Below, piece by piece: positions 55,834 to 64,000 of a stretch of DNA of 64,000 nucleotides. The notes under the pieces are model-generated. The model worked only from the letters and a program-made list of their open reading frames with translations. It had not been told where the DNA came from and made no database searches. This DNA is from Enterococcus dispar ATCC 51266. Its GTDB lineage: Bacteria > Bacillota > Bacilli > Lactobacillales > Enterococcaceae. The translations under genes and the position numbers were made by a program. How positions within the stretch are numbered: the first letter of the stretch is position 1; each line of letters begins with the position of its first letter. Where the stretch lies: assembly GCF_000406945.1 (NCBI RefSeq), contig NZ_KE136354.1, positions 1,135,887-1,199,886 on the forward strand, given 5' to 3'.

Positions 55834-56943
55834 TTAATATGCTGCTTGTTCCTCATAATTTTGATCATAACCCGTACTATTTTGGCTACCATCATCATAA
55901 GCATCAGTTCCGGTTACATTTTGAACGGAACCATCTGCTTCTGAAGTTTGGGTAGTATCATCATAAAATTGGCCTTGGGCATAACCACTCGTATATTCAT
56001 CACCTGTTGGTAAAGTTTCACTTGTAGGCAGACTCAATTCTGTTTTTAATTTATTTTGCATTGTCAAAATTTGATTTAAACCTAACATTTGATAATAAAT
56101 GCCGTTCATCATTTGACCTTCGCCTTCTAATTGATCCTGCTCAATTTTTTTGAATGCCGGAATGTAATTATTGGCAATATCTAACATATCATCCCAAGAA
56201 AGGTCTGTTTTTGTATTTTTCTCAACTGCTTTCAAAATCTTTTGATAGTTTGCTACGCTGTCCAGACTCATAACTTTATTGACAATTTTTGTGATTACTT
56301 CGCGTTGGCGTTTTTGTCGTCCAATGTCACCTTCTGGGTCTTGTTTGCGCATTCTGGCATACGCTAAACCAGTTTTACCATTTAACTTGATCTCACCTTT
56401 TGGTACATGTACCCCTTCTAAAGTAAAATCAATTTTGTTATTCACAGTAATTCCGCCAACCGCATCAATTAAATCGCGTAACCCTTGCATATTAATGGAC
56501 ACATAATGATCTAGCGGAATATCTAACAGATTTTCAACTGAATCCATTGCCATTTCCACACCACCAAAAGCATATGCATGGTTCAATTTATCCATTGTGC
56601 CATAACCCACAATTTGAGTATAAATGTCACGATCTAAACTAACGATTGTCGATCTCTTTTTCGCCGGATTAACCGTAACCACCATCATAGAGTCTGAACG
56701 ACCTTGTTCTGTACGCCCCAGGGCGCCAGTATCAATTCCCATTAATAAAATTGAAAAAGGTTCATTATTATCAATATTTGCTTTTGAAACATGGCGACTA
56801 TTTTTTCGATCAATCTTTTCAACGATGGCATTAAAAGAACTGTTCGCATCGTGGTACATTTTGATTCCGTAAGCAGTTGCGCCTAAAACAGCAACAGTAA
56901 TTACACCTACGATTCCTAAGATAATTTTTTGATATAAACGCAT
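55834..56943 (-). CDS. LytR-CpsA-Psr (LCP) wall-polymer ligase
   Basis: The protein has 369 residues. A signal anchor is at about 5-27. The LCP domain, about 60-225, has LLMGIDTGALGRTEQGRSDS, VSLDRDIYTQI, KLNHAYAFGG and DPEGDIGRQKRQREVI with the conserved Arg/Asp residues. It transfers teichoic acid or polysaccharide from undecaprenyl pyrophosphate to peptidoglycan. The C-terminal tail is Ser/Gly/Asp-rich. Proximity to tagGH and tagD supports a teichoic-acid substrate. Confidence 0.93.
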   Translation of the reverse strand: MRLYQKIILGIVGVITVAVLGATAYGIKMYHDANSSFNAIVEKIDRKNSRHVSKANIDNNEPFSILLMGIDTGALGRTEQGRSDSMMVVTVNPAKKRSTIVSLDRDIYTQIVGYGTMDKLNHAYAFGGVEMAMDSVENLLDIPLDHYVSINMQGLRDLIDAVGGITVNNKIDFTLEGVHVPKGEIKLNGKTGLAYARMRKQDPEGDIGRQKRQREVITKIVNKVMSLDSVANYQKILKAVEKNTKTDLSWDDMLDIANNYIPAFKKIEQDQLEGEGQMMNGIYYQMLGLNQILTMQNKLKTELSLPTSETLPTGDEYTSGYAQGQFYDDTTQTSEADGSVQNVTGTDAYDDGSQNSTGYDQNYEEQAAY

Positions 56944-57066
56944 TGGACACCTCTTAAGTTAACTTTTTCATTTGTTGAATATCGTATAAATTTTGCCACA
57001 ACTTCTCACTTTGAGCAATGCTGGATTACTTTTATTACCCAAACTTAACACTTTTGCAACATAAAT

Positions 57067-57100
57067 GAAAAGAAGCGATCACCTTTGATCGCTTCTTTTC
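57067..57100 (-). terminator. Terminator of the tagH-tagG operon
   Basis: GAAAAGAAGCGATC and GATCGCTTCTTTTC form a perfect 14-bp stem with a 6-base loop. Confidence 0.92.
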
Positions 57101-57910
57101 TTAAATATAATCGACAAAACGAGCACGGAATTTCATATGCAAATGACTACCTAGAATTAATAAAATTAAAGTTGTAAGCCAAAATATTAAGCCATAAGTC
57201 GTTTTCTCCCAAAACCAGGATCTACTCAAAAAGGAGTCCCGAAATCCTTCAATAATATAATAAAAAGGGTTGAGCTTTAAAAGTTTGACTAATGGTATAG
57301 GCAAATTTTTATTATTTATATCCCAAATCGGACCAGACACATAGAAGAGCAATCGTAATACCGATTGAAGAAAAATATGATAATCTCGTATTAAAACTGT
57401 TATCGTTGCATTTAACAAACCAAAAGCAAATAAAAATGCAACCATACAAATAAAATAATAAAAATATTGCAGCCAGTATATTGTCACAGGAACTTTAAAA
57501 ATGAGCATTGTTCCAACTACAATTGCTAACATTGGAAAATACGAAGACAAATTACTCACAATATTAACCGTTGGTAAGATACTTACTGGGAATTTCATTT
57601 TAGCAACCATTCCCACTTGTCGATGGATAGAGTTTGACGCTCCTAAAACACCCGAATTCATGTAAAACCACGCTGTGATACCTATTAACATCCATCCAAA
57701 AAAAGGTACACCATCGATTTTTCGGTTGGCACTAATCCCGACACCAAAGATTAGATAATAAATTGCCACCTGAATAGCAGGATTCAAAATTTGCCACGCG
57801 AGTCCAAGATAATGACTTTGATATGTAGCTTTATCTTCATACCGCGACATTCTAATAATCATGCCTAAGTGGCGAAATTGCTCTTTTATTACTTCAACTA
57901 TCTCTTTCAC
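57101..57910 (-). CDS. tagG: Teichoic acid ABC exporter permease TagG
   Basis: The protein has 269 residues with six membrane segments of the ABC-2 type (YLGLAWQILNPAIQVAIYYL at about 31-50; FWLTTLILLILGSHLH near the end). It pairs with TagH to move teichoic acid chains across the membrane. It lies 23 bp after tagH. Confidence 0.92.
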   Translation of the reverse strand: MKEIVEVIKEQFRHLGMIIRMSRYEDKATYQSHYLGLAWQILNPAIQVAIYYLIFGVGISANRKIDGVPFFGWMLIGITAWFYMNSGVLGASNSIHRQVGMVAKMKFPVSILPTVNIVSNLSSYFPMLAIVVGTMLIFKVPVTIYWLQYFYYFICMVAFLFAFGLLNATITVLIRDYHIFLQSVLRLLFYVSGPIWDINNKNLPIPLVKLLKLNPFYYIIEGFRDSFLSRSWFWEKTTYGLIFWLTTLILLILGSHLHMKFRARFVDYI

Positions 57911-57933
57911 TTGAATCTTCCTTTACCAGTGAC

Positions 57934-58998
57934 TTATTTTAAAAAATGGAAATAGCGCGCCAAAATTTCTAATGGGTGCTGCACTGCCCACGTGACAGAA
58001 TGTCCGCTAAATGAAACCAAAGATAAAAACATAAGCGAAATAAAACTAATAATCAAAATCATTTTTGTCGGGATAGACATTCGATCTCCTAAAGGGATTC
58101 TTTTTAGGTTTTTTTCCATTTGATTTTTGTCTAAATGCTGCTTGCTCAATTCTGTATCTTTTAACACCAGTTTATTTAACTTCTCAAGACTAAAACTTTT
58201 TTGATCCTCTTTGCATTTATCTTGATAACTTTTTTGATCTTCTTTCGGTTGTTTCTTAAACCAGTCAATAAATGCTTGGTATTCTTTCATGACTTTTTCA
58301 GTTGTATCAAACATTCTTAGTGTTCCATAATGCATCCAAATTGTTTTATCACAAAGTTTCTCAACTTGGGCCAATGAGTGACTAACAAAGAAAATTGTTT
58401 TACCTTGCTCTTTAAACTCCATAATTTTATCGACACATTTTTGATAAAATGTTTCATCACCCACCGAAAGAGCCTCGTCAATAATTAGAATATCAGGATC
58501 ATTATGAACGGCAATCGCAAAACCTAAACGAGATTTCATCCCACTTGAATAACTTTTTACCGGTTGATTCACAAAATCACCTAAGTCGGCAAAAGTAACA
58601 ATTTCACCCATCTTTGCATCGATTTCTTTATTAGTCATTCCAGTCATTAATGCTTTTAAGCGAATATTTTCAATACCTGTTAATTGTGGTTTCAACCCCG
58701 CTCCAATGGCGATAATAGATGTATCCCCATTAACTTCCATTGTCCCGGAAGTAGGTGGAATAATACCGCTAATAATATTGGAAAGTGTCGATTTACCAGA
58801 GCCGTTAATTCCGATAATCCCCACAGATTCACCGGCTTTGACTTCAAAGTTGACACCTTTTAACGCCCAAAAACGCGGAACATTACGATGATAAAATTTG
58901 AAGAGTGCCTTAACTTTATCAGATTTCTTTTTGTACAAATCATACTCTTTTGTGACTAGAGTGCTTCTTACTTTAATATTATTTTCCAAAATCTTCAT
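57934..58998 (-). CDS. tagH: Teichoic acid ABC exporter ATPase TagH
   Basis: The protein has 354 residues. The ATPase domain, about 20-245, has [30 protein letters not shown] and [16 protein letters not shown] charged linker leads to one membrane helix near residues 315-335 and a short extracellular end. That C-terminal extension is typical of TagH; it lacks the SH3 domain of longer homologues. It forms the exporter with TagG. Confidence 0.93.
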   Translation of the reverse strand: MKILENNIKVRSTLVTKEYDLYKKKSDKVKALFKFYHRNVPRFWALKGVNFEVKAGESVGIIGINGSGKSTLSNIISGIIPPTSGTMEVNGDTSIIAIGAGLKPQLTGIENIRLKALMTGMTNKEIDAKMGEIVTFADLGDFVNQPVKSYSSGMKSRLGFAIAVHNDPDILIIDEALSVGDETFYQKCVDKIMEFKEQGKTIFFVSHSLAQVEKLCDKTIWMHYGTLRMFDTTEKVMKEYQAFIDWFKKQPKEDQKSYQDKCKEDQKSFSLEKLNKLVLKDTELSKQHLDKNQMEKNLKRIPLGDRMSIPTKMILIISFISLMFLSLVSFSGHSVTWAVQHPLEILARYFHFLK

Positions 58999-59090
58999 CC
59001 TTTACCAGATATTGACTTGAAATAGTTCACGCTACATCATACCATATTTTATTTATTGGTCCAAACTGCCTCTAATAAAATAGAACAAAA

Positions 59091-59128
59091 ATATGAAAAA
59101 GTCGAGAAAATTCTCGACTTTTTCATAT
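59091..59128. terminator. Perfect-stem terminator between tagD and tagH
   Basis: ATATGAAAAAGTCGAGAA and its exact inverted copy form an 18-bp stem with a 2-base loop; T-runs occur on both strands. It would terminate tagD and separate it from tagH. Confidence 0.9.
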
Positions 59129-59527
59129 TTATTTTAGTTTCAAATCATTTTTAATTTGTGTAGTGGACACTTCTGGTGTTCGCGGTAAATAAATCACTTC
59201 TGCTTCAGTCTTTTCTTGCAAATAGTCGAACTTACCCGCCCAGTCGTCTCCCATCACAAATTTATCGATATGATAAAGCTCGATATCGCTGACTTTTTGA
59301 TCCCATCCTTCTTCTGGAATAACTAAATCCACGTAGCGAATTGCTTCTAGTAATTGTCTGCGTTTTTCATAACTGAAATAACATTTTTTTTGCTTTTCAT
59401 CCCAGTTAAATTCATCAGTTGAAAGAGCCACAACTAAATAATCGCCTTGTTCTTTGGCACGACGTAACAAGTTAATATGACCGTAATGTAATAGGTCGAA
59501 CGTTCCATAAGTAATAACACGTTTCAT
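59129..59527 (-). CDS. tagD: Glycerol-3-phosphate cytidylyltransferase TagD
   Basis: The ATG at 59527 follows GAGGGAAAAAC. The 132-residue protein has TYGTFDLLHYGHINLLRRAK with the HxGH motif, VIPEEGWDQKVSDIE and a C-terminal RTPEVSTTQIK that replaces the usual RTxGISTT. It makes CDP-glycerol for poly-glycerolphosphate wall teichoic acid. It fits with tagGH and the LCP ligase nearby. Confidence 0.93.
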   Translation of the reverse strand: MKRVITYGTFDLLHYGHINLLRRAKEQGDYLVVALSTDEFNWDEKQKKCYFSYEKRRQLLEAIRYVDLVIPEEGWDQKVSDIELYHIDKFVMGDDWAGKFDYLQEKTEAEVIYLPRTPEVSTTQIKNDLKLK

Positions 59528-59597
59528 GTTTTTCCCTCGTTTCTTTTTCATATAACGAAGATAGCAAAAAAGTTCTAAAAAGGCAAACAAATAAAAA

Positions 59598-59617
59598 AAC
59601 CGGAATAAAATCCGGTT
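59598..59617 (-). terminator. Terminator of the cold-shock gene
   Basis: AACCGGA and TCCGGTT pair and TTTTTTAT follows on the minus strand. A 20-bp palindrome (59621-59640) overlaps the gene's last codons. Confidence 0.85.
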
Positions 59618-59627
59618 AAAAACTAAA

Positions 59628-59828
59628 TTATAATTTAGTTACTTCAGCTGCTTGTGGCCCACGAGCGCCTTCAACAATGGTAAATTCAACATCTTGGCCT
59701 TCTTCTAAAGATTTAAAGCCATCCCCTTGAATTGCTGAGAAATGAACGAAAATATCCTCGCCACCTTCAGTTGTAATAAAGCCAAACCCTTTTTCGTTGT
59801 TAAACCATTTCACTTTTCCTTGTTCCAT
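59628..59828 (-). CDS. csp: Cold-shock protein, CspA family
   Basis: The ATG at 59828 gives 66 residues starting [22 protein letters not shown]1 (KGFGFIT) and RNP2 (DIFVHFSAI) are present. Such OB-fold proteins bind single-stranded RNA and act as chaperones. The leader is only about 45 bases, short for a cold-induced csp, so this may be a constitutive paralogue. Confidence 0.95.
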   Translation of the reverse strand: MEQGKVKWFNNEKGFGFITTEGGEDIFVHFSAIQGDGFKSLEEGQDVEFTIVEGARGPQAAEVTKL

Positions 59829-59878
59829 GTTTTGTGTAGCCTCCAAAAAATATAATTTAACGGATAATCCGTCATCTA

Positions 59879-59907
59879 ATTATAACGAAAATTGAAAGCG
59901 GTAGCAA
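59879..59907 (-). promoter_or_regulatory. Cold-shock gene promoter
   Basis: On the minus strand TTGCTA (59907-59902), 17 bases and TATAAT (59884-59879). A 13-base palindrome ACGGATAATCCGT at 59860-59872 covers the expected start of transcription. Confidence 0.8.
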
Positions 59908-59918
59908 ATTTTATTTTA

Positions 59919-59946
59919 TTGTAAATGTTTTCTATATTGATATAAT
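59919..59946 (+). promoter_or_regulatory. Promoter of the XcbB-like gene
   Basis: TTGTAA at 59919-59924, a 16-base spacer and TATAAT at 59941-59946, followed by AAAAAAGGAG before the ATG. It is divergent from the cold-shock promoter. Confidence 0.8.
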
Positions 59947-59968
59947 TAAGAAAAAAGGAGATGACTTT

Positions 59969-60928
59969 ATGGAAAATATTAATCTTTCCTATGAAACATA
60001 TTCTTATGGTGATACCGATATTGATTTTACTACTGATAAAATTATCATTCGAATGCCTAATGATAAAAATATTATCCAGTTTTCAAGAATCGATTCATCT
60101 GCTCATGCATTTTATCGCAAAATGATGGAAAATGACTATATGTTCTATTATTATGCAAATAGGCAGTCATTCTTTATAAAACGTAAGCTTATTCAAACTA
60201 TTTGGAAACGGACGGATTTAATAAAATACGGAGAATTATTTTATACAATTCAAAAAGTACCTGACAACAAAGTTAACACTTTGGCACCGTTGCGCTTATT
60301 GGTAATTTTTTCATCCATGCCCGATGGAAACAACTACATGTCTCCTAACATTGCTAATAGATGCTTTACTCAAAACTATCCATCCATTCAAAAGCATATC
60401 GTAAAAAATACCCTTATTATGCGGATTATGGATGTAAATATGAATACAGGCAGTATGTATCTTAACACGTCAAACTATCCAACATTTGAAGAAGATGTGC
60501 AAGGGGCAATAAAATTTATAATGGGTCAGTATGAAATTGACAAAAAGAATGTGGTCTTTTATGGAGGATCTAAAGGTGGTACAGGTGCCACCTATCATAG
60601 TTTCTTAGGTAACTATAAAGCATGTATTGTGGACCCGATTATTACATTGGAAGAACATAATAATAAAAATGATTTAATGTACTTAAAAGATATGCGACCT
60701 TTAACGATAGAAAAAGATATTAACACTTTAAATATCAATCAAGAGCCAAAATATATCATAGGTTCGGCACAAGTTCCTTTCACATTTAAACAATTTCAAA
60801 GTTTTAAAAAAGATCGTATTACAATATTGGACATTAAAGACAATCATATACACGCTCATCCAGATATTTCAGCAAATTCAACTGTTGAACAGATTTATTA
60901 TATTAACAAGCTTTTTATGGAAGAATAG
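59969..60928 (+). CDS. XcbB/CpsF-like polysaccharide biosynthesis protein, alpha/beta hydrolase type
   Basis: The protein has 319 residues. The second half has a hydrolase nucleophile elbow YGGSKGGTGATYHS near residues 198-211 and a late His-rich DNHIHAHPD. Strings such as LLVIFSSMP and NTLIMRIMDVNMNTGSMYL fit the XcbB/CpsF family linked to capsule synthesis; accessory-Sec Asp2 shares the same fold. No membrane segment or signal peptide is seen. It stands alone on the plus strand with its own promoter, between tagD and IS debris. Substrate unknown. Confidence 0.6.
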   Translation: MENINLSYETYSYGDTDIDFTTDKIIIRMPNDKNIIQFSRIDSSAHAFYRKMMENDYMFYYYANRQSFFIKRKLIQTIWKRTDLIKYGELFYTIQKVPDNKVNTLAPLRLLVIFSSMPDGNNYMSPNIANRCFTQNYPSIQKHIVKNTLIMRIMDVNMNTGSMYLNTSNYPTFEEDVQGAIKFIMGQYEIDKKNVVFYGGSKGGTGATYHSFLGNYKACIVDPIITLEEHNNKNDLMYLKDMRPLTIEKDINTLNINQEPKYIIGSAQVPFTFKQFQSFKKDRITILDIKDNHIHAHPDISANSTVEQIYYINKLFMEE

Positions 60929-61379
60929 TATTTACTTTTTATCTTTGATTATAAGAAAATAAATACATTTTCAAGTAACTATACACTTATTTTGCTTTTT
61001 ACCAAAAGATAATTAGAAATTAACTCAGTAATTATGCAAAAAATTTTTCAATCAAAAAAAGAAAAACAGACTCCGTAGATCGAAATGACTATAAAAAACT
61101 CTTTTGAATTCTTATAAAAAGAAATCAAAGGAGTTTTTTTTGAGTTCTATGATGTTTAGTGCTGTTACTCTCAAACTAGTAAAGACACCGTTATACTGTA
61201 ATTAAATCACCAAACCCAATGATAGGAAGATATCCAAATGTCCATAACCATAAATATCAAATAGTTGATGAAAGACAGGTCCTTTCATCAAAAAAAATTT
61301 TTGAATATTAAGGACTCCCATACTCCCTTCTCAAAAGATGTCATTAGGAAAGCGATCATTCATGGGCGTAGGATAATGT
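60929..61379. other. Non-coding region between the XcbB-like gene and IS debris
   Basis: It holds one terminator (61093-61138) and AT-rich sequence. Short stretches near 61200-61380 look like coding debris in mixed frames, probably the start of the decayed ISL3 element. No intact gene. Confidence 0.5.
61093..61138. terminator. Bidirectional terminator
   Basis: AAAAACTCTTTTGA and TCAAAGGAGTTTTT with TTCTT/AGAAA form a long stem with T-runs on both sides. It lies 165 bp after the XcbB-like gene. Confidence 0.8.
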
Positions 61380-62076
61380 ATTTACCAACTTATTAATTGG
61401 AGAAGCTCATCGTTGTGAATATTCTGACTTTGATTCTGTCATTCGCCATTTTTATCAAAAGAGTTGATTCAGTTGTTTCCCTTAATAAGAGGTACTAACT
61501 TCTCGACACCCTATAGGCAGCGTTTTCGGTGTACCAACCACCATCATACTTTTTCTTCCAACAACTCTCATTACGTAGCAATGAAGTGTTACACCTCACA
61601 CGCCTTAAAATTTGCGATTGCGGTGGATTTGAAGAAAAAGATTTCAATAAAGGATATTCCCCCACGATACTTTGTTTCTATCAAAACCGTTGAACGTATT
61701 ATTTTACACATTTTCATTGAGGAATCTTGTAAAAAGCCCTATTCTCTTCCCAAACACCTTCTAATTGATGGTTTAACGTTTAAGAGAGCTAGAGATTGCA
61801 AGGATAATTTCTTATTCAAAGGAGATATTTAGCAGAATCCGAGGTGATTGATTATGTACTTTCTATAGATACCCAACCACGACAATGCTACAAAGTTTAT
61901 CAAGAGTTGTTGACAGCTTTTGATGCAAAAAATCCCACTGAATTCTTCAACTTGATGGAAAAATTCCCTATTCAAACGGGAAATTGGAAGGCAAGAACAA
62001 CCTTAGCAAAGTAATCAAAATAATAGCATTTGGGTTCCGGACTTTCCGCCAACTTCGGATGCGCATCCTGATCTAG
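61380..62076 (+). pseudogene. Decayed ISL3-family transposase
   Basis: Pieces of an ISL3-type transposase are spread over several frames: RFRCTNHHHTFSSN (damaged zinc motif), FAIAVDLKKKISIKDIPPRY, FVSIKTVERII, LPKHLLIDG, then YQELLTAFDAKNP and the C-terminal SKVIKIIAFGFRTFRQLRMR ending at a TAG at 62074. Frameshifts and a large internal deletion remove the catalytic middle. It is not functional. Confidence 0.8.
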
Positions 62077-62360
62077 CAGAGAACATCCGTGAAACCATTT
62101 AATAACGCAAAAAAAGGAAATGCCGAAGCATTTCCTAAAGTGTGATTTGATCAAGGCAACATCGTTTGACAAATAGCCAAAATTTTCTACTGATTTCTTG
62201 ATAAATAAAACATCCCAGTTTGATGATTAATATAACAATTTTTCAAAAGAATAATAACTTTTCTTTTTCTCTCATGTTATATTTGTAATCCCTTCTTATT
62301 CAGATAAATAGACTATCAAAGCCATCCAAACTTAGCAAATATTTTTTCCCTTATTAACCA
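62077..62360. other. Non-coding region with one hairpin
   Basis: GGAAATGC and GCATTTCC pair around CGAA at 62116-62135, with T-run on the minus strand. It may be a stranded terminator of a deleted gene. No ORF is supported. Confidence 0.45.
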
Positions 62361-63302
62361 CTATATACTTTCTTCAATAATAAATCTTGGTCGTTTTTTC
62401 ACTTCAAAGTATATTTTACCAATATATTCTCCCACAACGGACATCCCAATTAATTGTAATCCTCCTAGTAGCCATATGCTAACTATAATTGAAGACCACC
62501 CAGAAACAACATCACCAATCATCCTTTGAATTAAAATATAAATCATATATATAATTCCCACAAAGAAAACAGCCATTCCCAAATTACGCAAAAATCGTAT
62601 AGGAACGATTGAAAATGAGGTAATTCCTTCTAAAGCAAAATTAATCATTTTTTTCAATGGATACTTAGATTCACCTGCAGCGCGCTCTTTACGAGAATAA
62701 TATACATTTGTACTAGGAAATCCAACCAGAGGTACCATTCCTCTTAAAAACAAATTTTCTTCTTTAAATTCTAATAACACTTTTGTAGCGCGTTTGCTCA
62801 TTAATCTAAAATCAGCATGATTTGGTATTGTATTTACACCTAGCTTATTCATCAAAGAATAAAATAAATTTGCTGTTTTTCTTTTAAAAGGAGTATCGCT
62901 ATCTCTATTATCACGAACCCCATACACCACATCATATCCAGATTGAAAAGCTACTACCATTTGGCGAATCGCATTAATATCATCTTGTAAATCAGCATCA
63001 ATCGTTACAATTGCATCGGATTTATCATTCATAACTGTCATCCCAGCTAAAAGTGCATTTTGATGACCAAAATTACGACTAAATTTGATTCCTTTAAAGT
63101 GAGGATTACTTTTTGATAATTTATTGATAATAGTCCAAGTTTTATCTTTACTTCCATCATCTACAAATGTAATGTTGCTCTCATCACTTATCAATCCTTC
63201 ATTAATCATATTTTCTAATAAAGTAATCAACGCCTTACTGGAAATTGGAAGAACTTCTTCTTCATTATAACAAGGCACTACAATTGAAATTTTGTCTTTC
63301 AT
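62361..63302 (-). CDS. GtrB-like polyprenyl-phosphate glycosyltransferase
   Basis: The ATG at 63302 follows AGGGAAGTT and gives 313 residues. The GT2 domain, about 1-230, has SIVVPCYNEEEVLP, FVDDGSKDKTW, VTIDADLQDD and RAAGESKYPLKKM. Two membrane helices follow at about 235-258 and 268-290. Such enzymes load a sugar onto undecaprenyl phosphate for decoration of teichoic acid or wall polysaccharide. A GtrA flippase is not seen here. Confidence 0.9.
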   Translation of the reverse strand: MKDKISIVVPCYNEEEVLPISSKALITLLENMINEGLISDESNITFVDDGSKDKTWTIINKLSKSNPHFKGIKFSRNFGHQNALLAGMTVMNDKSDAIVTIDADLQDDINAIRQMVVAFQSGYDVVYGVRDNRDSDTPFKRKTANLFYSLMNKLGVNTIPNHADFRLMSKRATKVLLEFKEENLFLRGMVPLVGFPSTNVYYSRKERAAGESKYPLKKMINFALEGITSFSIVPIRFLRNLGMAVFFVGIIYMIYILIQRMIGDVVSGWSSIIVSIWLLGGLQLIGMSVVGEYIGKIYFEVKKRPRFIIEESI

Positions 63303-63458
63303 TAATAACTTCCCTCTTTTTTTGTCAGTATCTATTCTAAGATATACCGAGAATAGAAAATGCACAAGTTTTTTTCGATTCTATGAAAATTTATTCCCCA
63401 GTAATTTTTGTCATAATTTCATATTATGACAAAGAACTAAAACGACAACAAGAAAAAA

Positions 63459-63492
63459 ATCTCTCAATAAAATCAAAAAGATACTGAGAGAT
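63459..63492 (-). terminator. Terminator of the GW-domain gene
   Basis: ATCTCTCA and TGAGAGAT pair around an AT-rich loop and TTTTTTC follows on the minus strand. Confidence 0.75.
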
Positions 63493-63538
63493 ATTTTCTT
63501 ATGTGATAGATAATTCTTCATCTTATATCTCAATTATT

Positions 63539-64000
63539 TTAATCAATATTGCTAGGCTCCGAATTATAAGAAGCAGTTTTTGGAGGATCTAGCACTTTTT
63601 TGTCTTTCGTTTTTGTACTCATTGTACTCACAAAAGCACTCTCATCCATCCAGTACTTATTTTCTCCAAATTCAAATTGTAGATATACAGCTTGTGTTGT
63701 TTTTACTTTTTTTAACACTAAAACTTCTTGATTAATAAACACTTCTCCAGAACCAATTTTTTTTATTCCCGAATGAATATTATAAGGCGCCGACCACACA
63801 TCCAATTTTCTAGCGATACTATTAACAACCAATTTTTTCTGATAATTTTCCTCTTTTAAAACCAACTCATAAAATGCCTTCGCATCTAACCAACCAATAT
63901 TTTTTCCATTTTGACTAAATTGATAGTATACCGTTCCTGTAGATAGTTTCACTCGTTTAGTGATTTGAACTGTTTTTCCACTATATGCACTTGCATTACC
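63539..64000 (-). CDS. GW-domain surface protein, C-terminal part
   Basis: The frame is open to the right edge, so the N-terminus is missing; 153 codons are visible. Two GW/SH3-like modules are seen: one with TGTVYYQFSQNGKNIGWLD and one with TTQAVYLQFEFGENKYWMDE. GW modules bind teichoic acids and anchor autolysins or adhesins. The end is a hydrophilic tail without LPxTG. An internal GTG at 63952 is not the real start. Confidence 0.8.
   Translation of the reverse strand, partial: GNASAYSGKTVQITKRVKLSTGTVYYQFSQNGKNIGWLDAKAFYELVLKEENYQKKLVVNSIARKLDVWSAPYNIHSGIKKIGSGEVFINQEVLVLKKVKTTQAVYLQFEFGENKYWMDESAFVSTMSTKTKDKKVLDPPKTASYNSEPSNID

Noticed and set aside
61972..62172. 66-codon minus-strand ORF
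   Set aside because: It is antisense to the recognisable C-terminus of the ISL3 transposase remnant.

Overview
The window is a low-GC Firmicute chromosome segment, most likely from Enterococcus or a close relative in the Enterococcaceae. This rests on strong AGGAGG ribosome-binding sites, a MapZ-type division-site protein, a PopT/DUF368 flippase, MprF, an FMN riboswitch on ribU, and the gene blocks scpA-scpB-rluB, xerD-fur and dnaG-rpoD. The species call is an inference from gene content; no rRNA or tRNA gene is present.

Positions 1 to about 10,600 are one end of an integrated siphovirus-type prophage. It has a tyrosine integrase, a CI-like S24 repressor, a divergent Cro and a leftward early operon: BRO/KilA-C antirepressor, excisionase-like HTH protein, several tiny membrane or soluble proteins, Rha/ORF6C regulator, ERF annealing protein, HNH nuclease, replisome organiser, SSB and a DUF1642-like protein. 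It continues off the left edge. The integrase abuts the 3' end of the intact HU gene, so the host junction lies at about 10,575-10,660. Two rightward genes (a winged-helix/membrane protein and a 60-residue protein) sit inside the leftward operon. Four small ORFs under 60 codons were found by hand (56, 30, 26 and 29 codons); the last is weak.

Positions 10,662-48,952 are mostly housekeeping genes read leftward: hup, der, rpsA, cmk, a LysM protein, recQ/ypbB-like genes with a divergent ferredoxin, pepV, a YfcC carrier, ribU with its riboswitch, rluB-scpB-scpA-xerD-fur, cvfB, azlCD, mapZ, rpoD-dnaG, a PopT-like flippase, mprF, lepB, ctpA, msrA, ypmS/ypmR-like genes, degV, folA-thyA and an ABC-F ATPase. 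Genes are closely packed and most units end in clear hairpin terminators.

Positions 49,200-64,000 concern the cell envelope and show rearrangement. A Na+/H+ antiporter gene is split by a 1,387-bp IS30-family element that carries a 128-nt near-palindromic hairpin. Next come a class B penicillin-binding protein, an LCP ligase, the teichoic-acid exporter TagG/TagH, TagD, a cold-shock protein, an XcbB/CpsF-like hydrolase, a decayed ISL3-family transposase, a GtrB-like glycosyltransferase and the C-terminal end of a GW-domain surface protein cut by the window edge. Together they suggest a wall-glycan locus remodelled by insertion sequences.

No CRISPR array, rRNA or tRNA was seen. The most unusual items are the 30-codon membrane microprotein that converges on the winged-helix gene and keeps its ribosome-binding site in a hairpin loop, the CI/Cro operators lying inside both promoter spacers, the hairpin at the 3' end of the IS30 element, and an exact PerR box upstream of fur.
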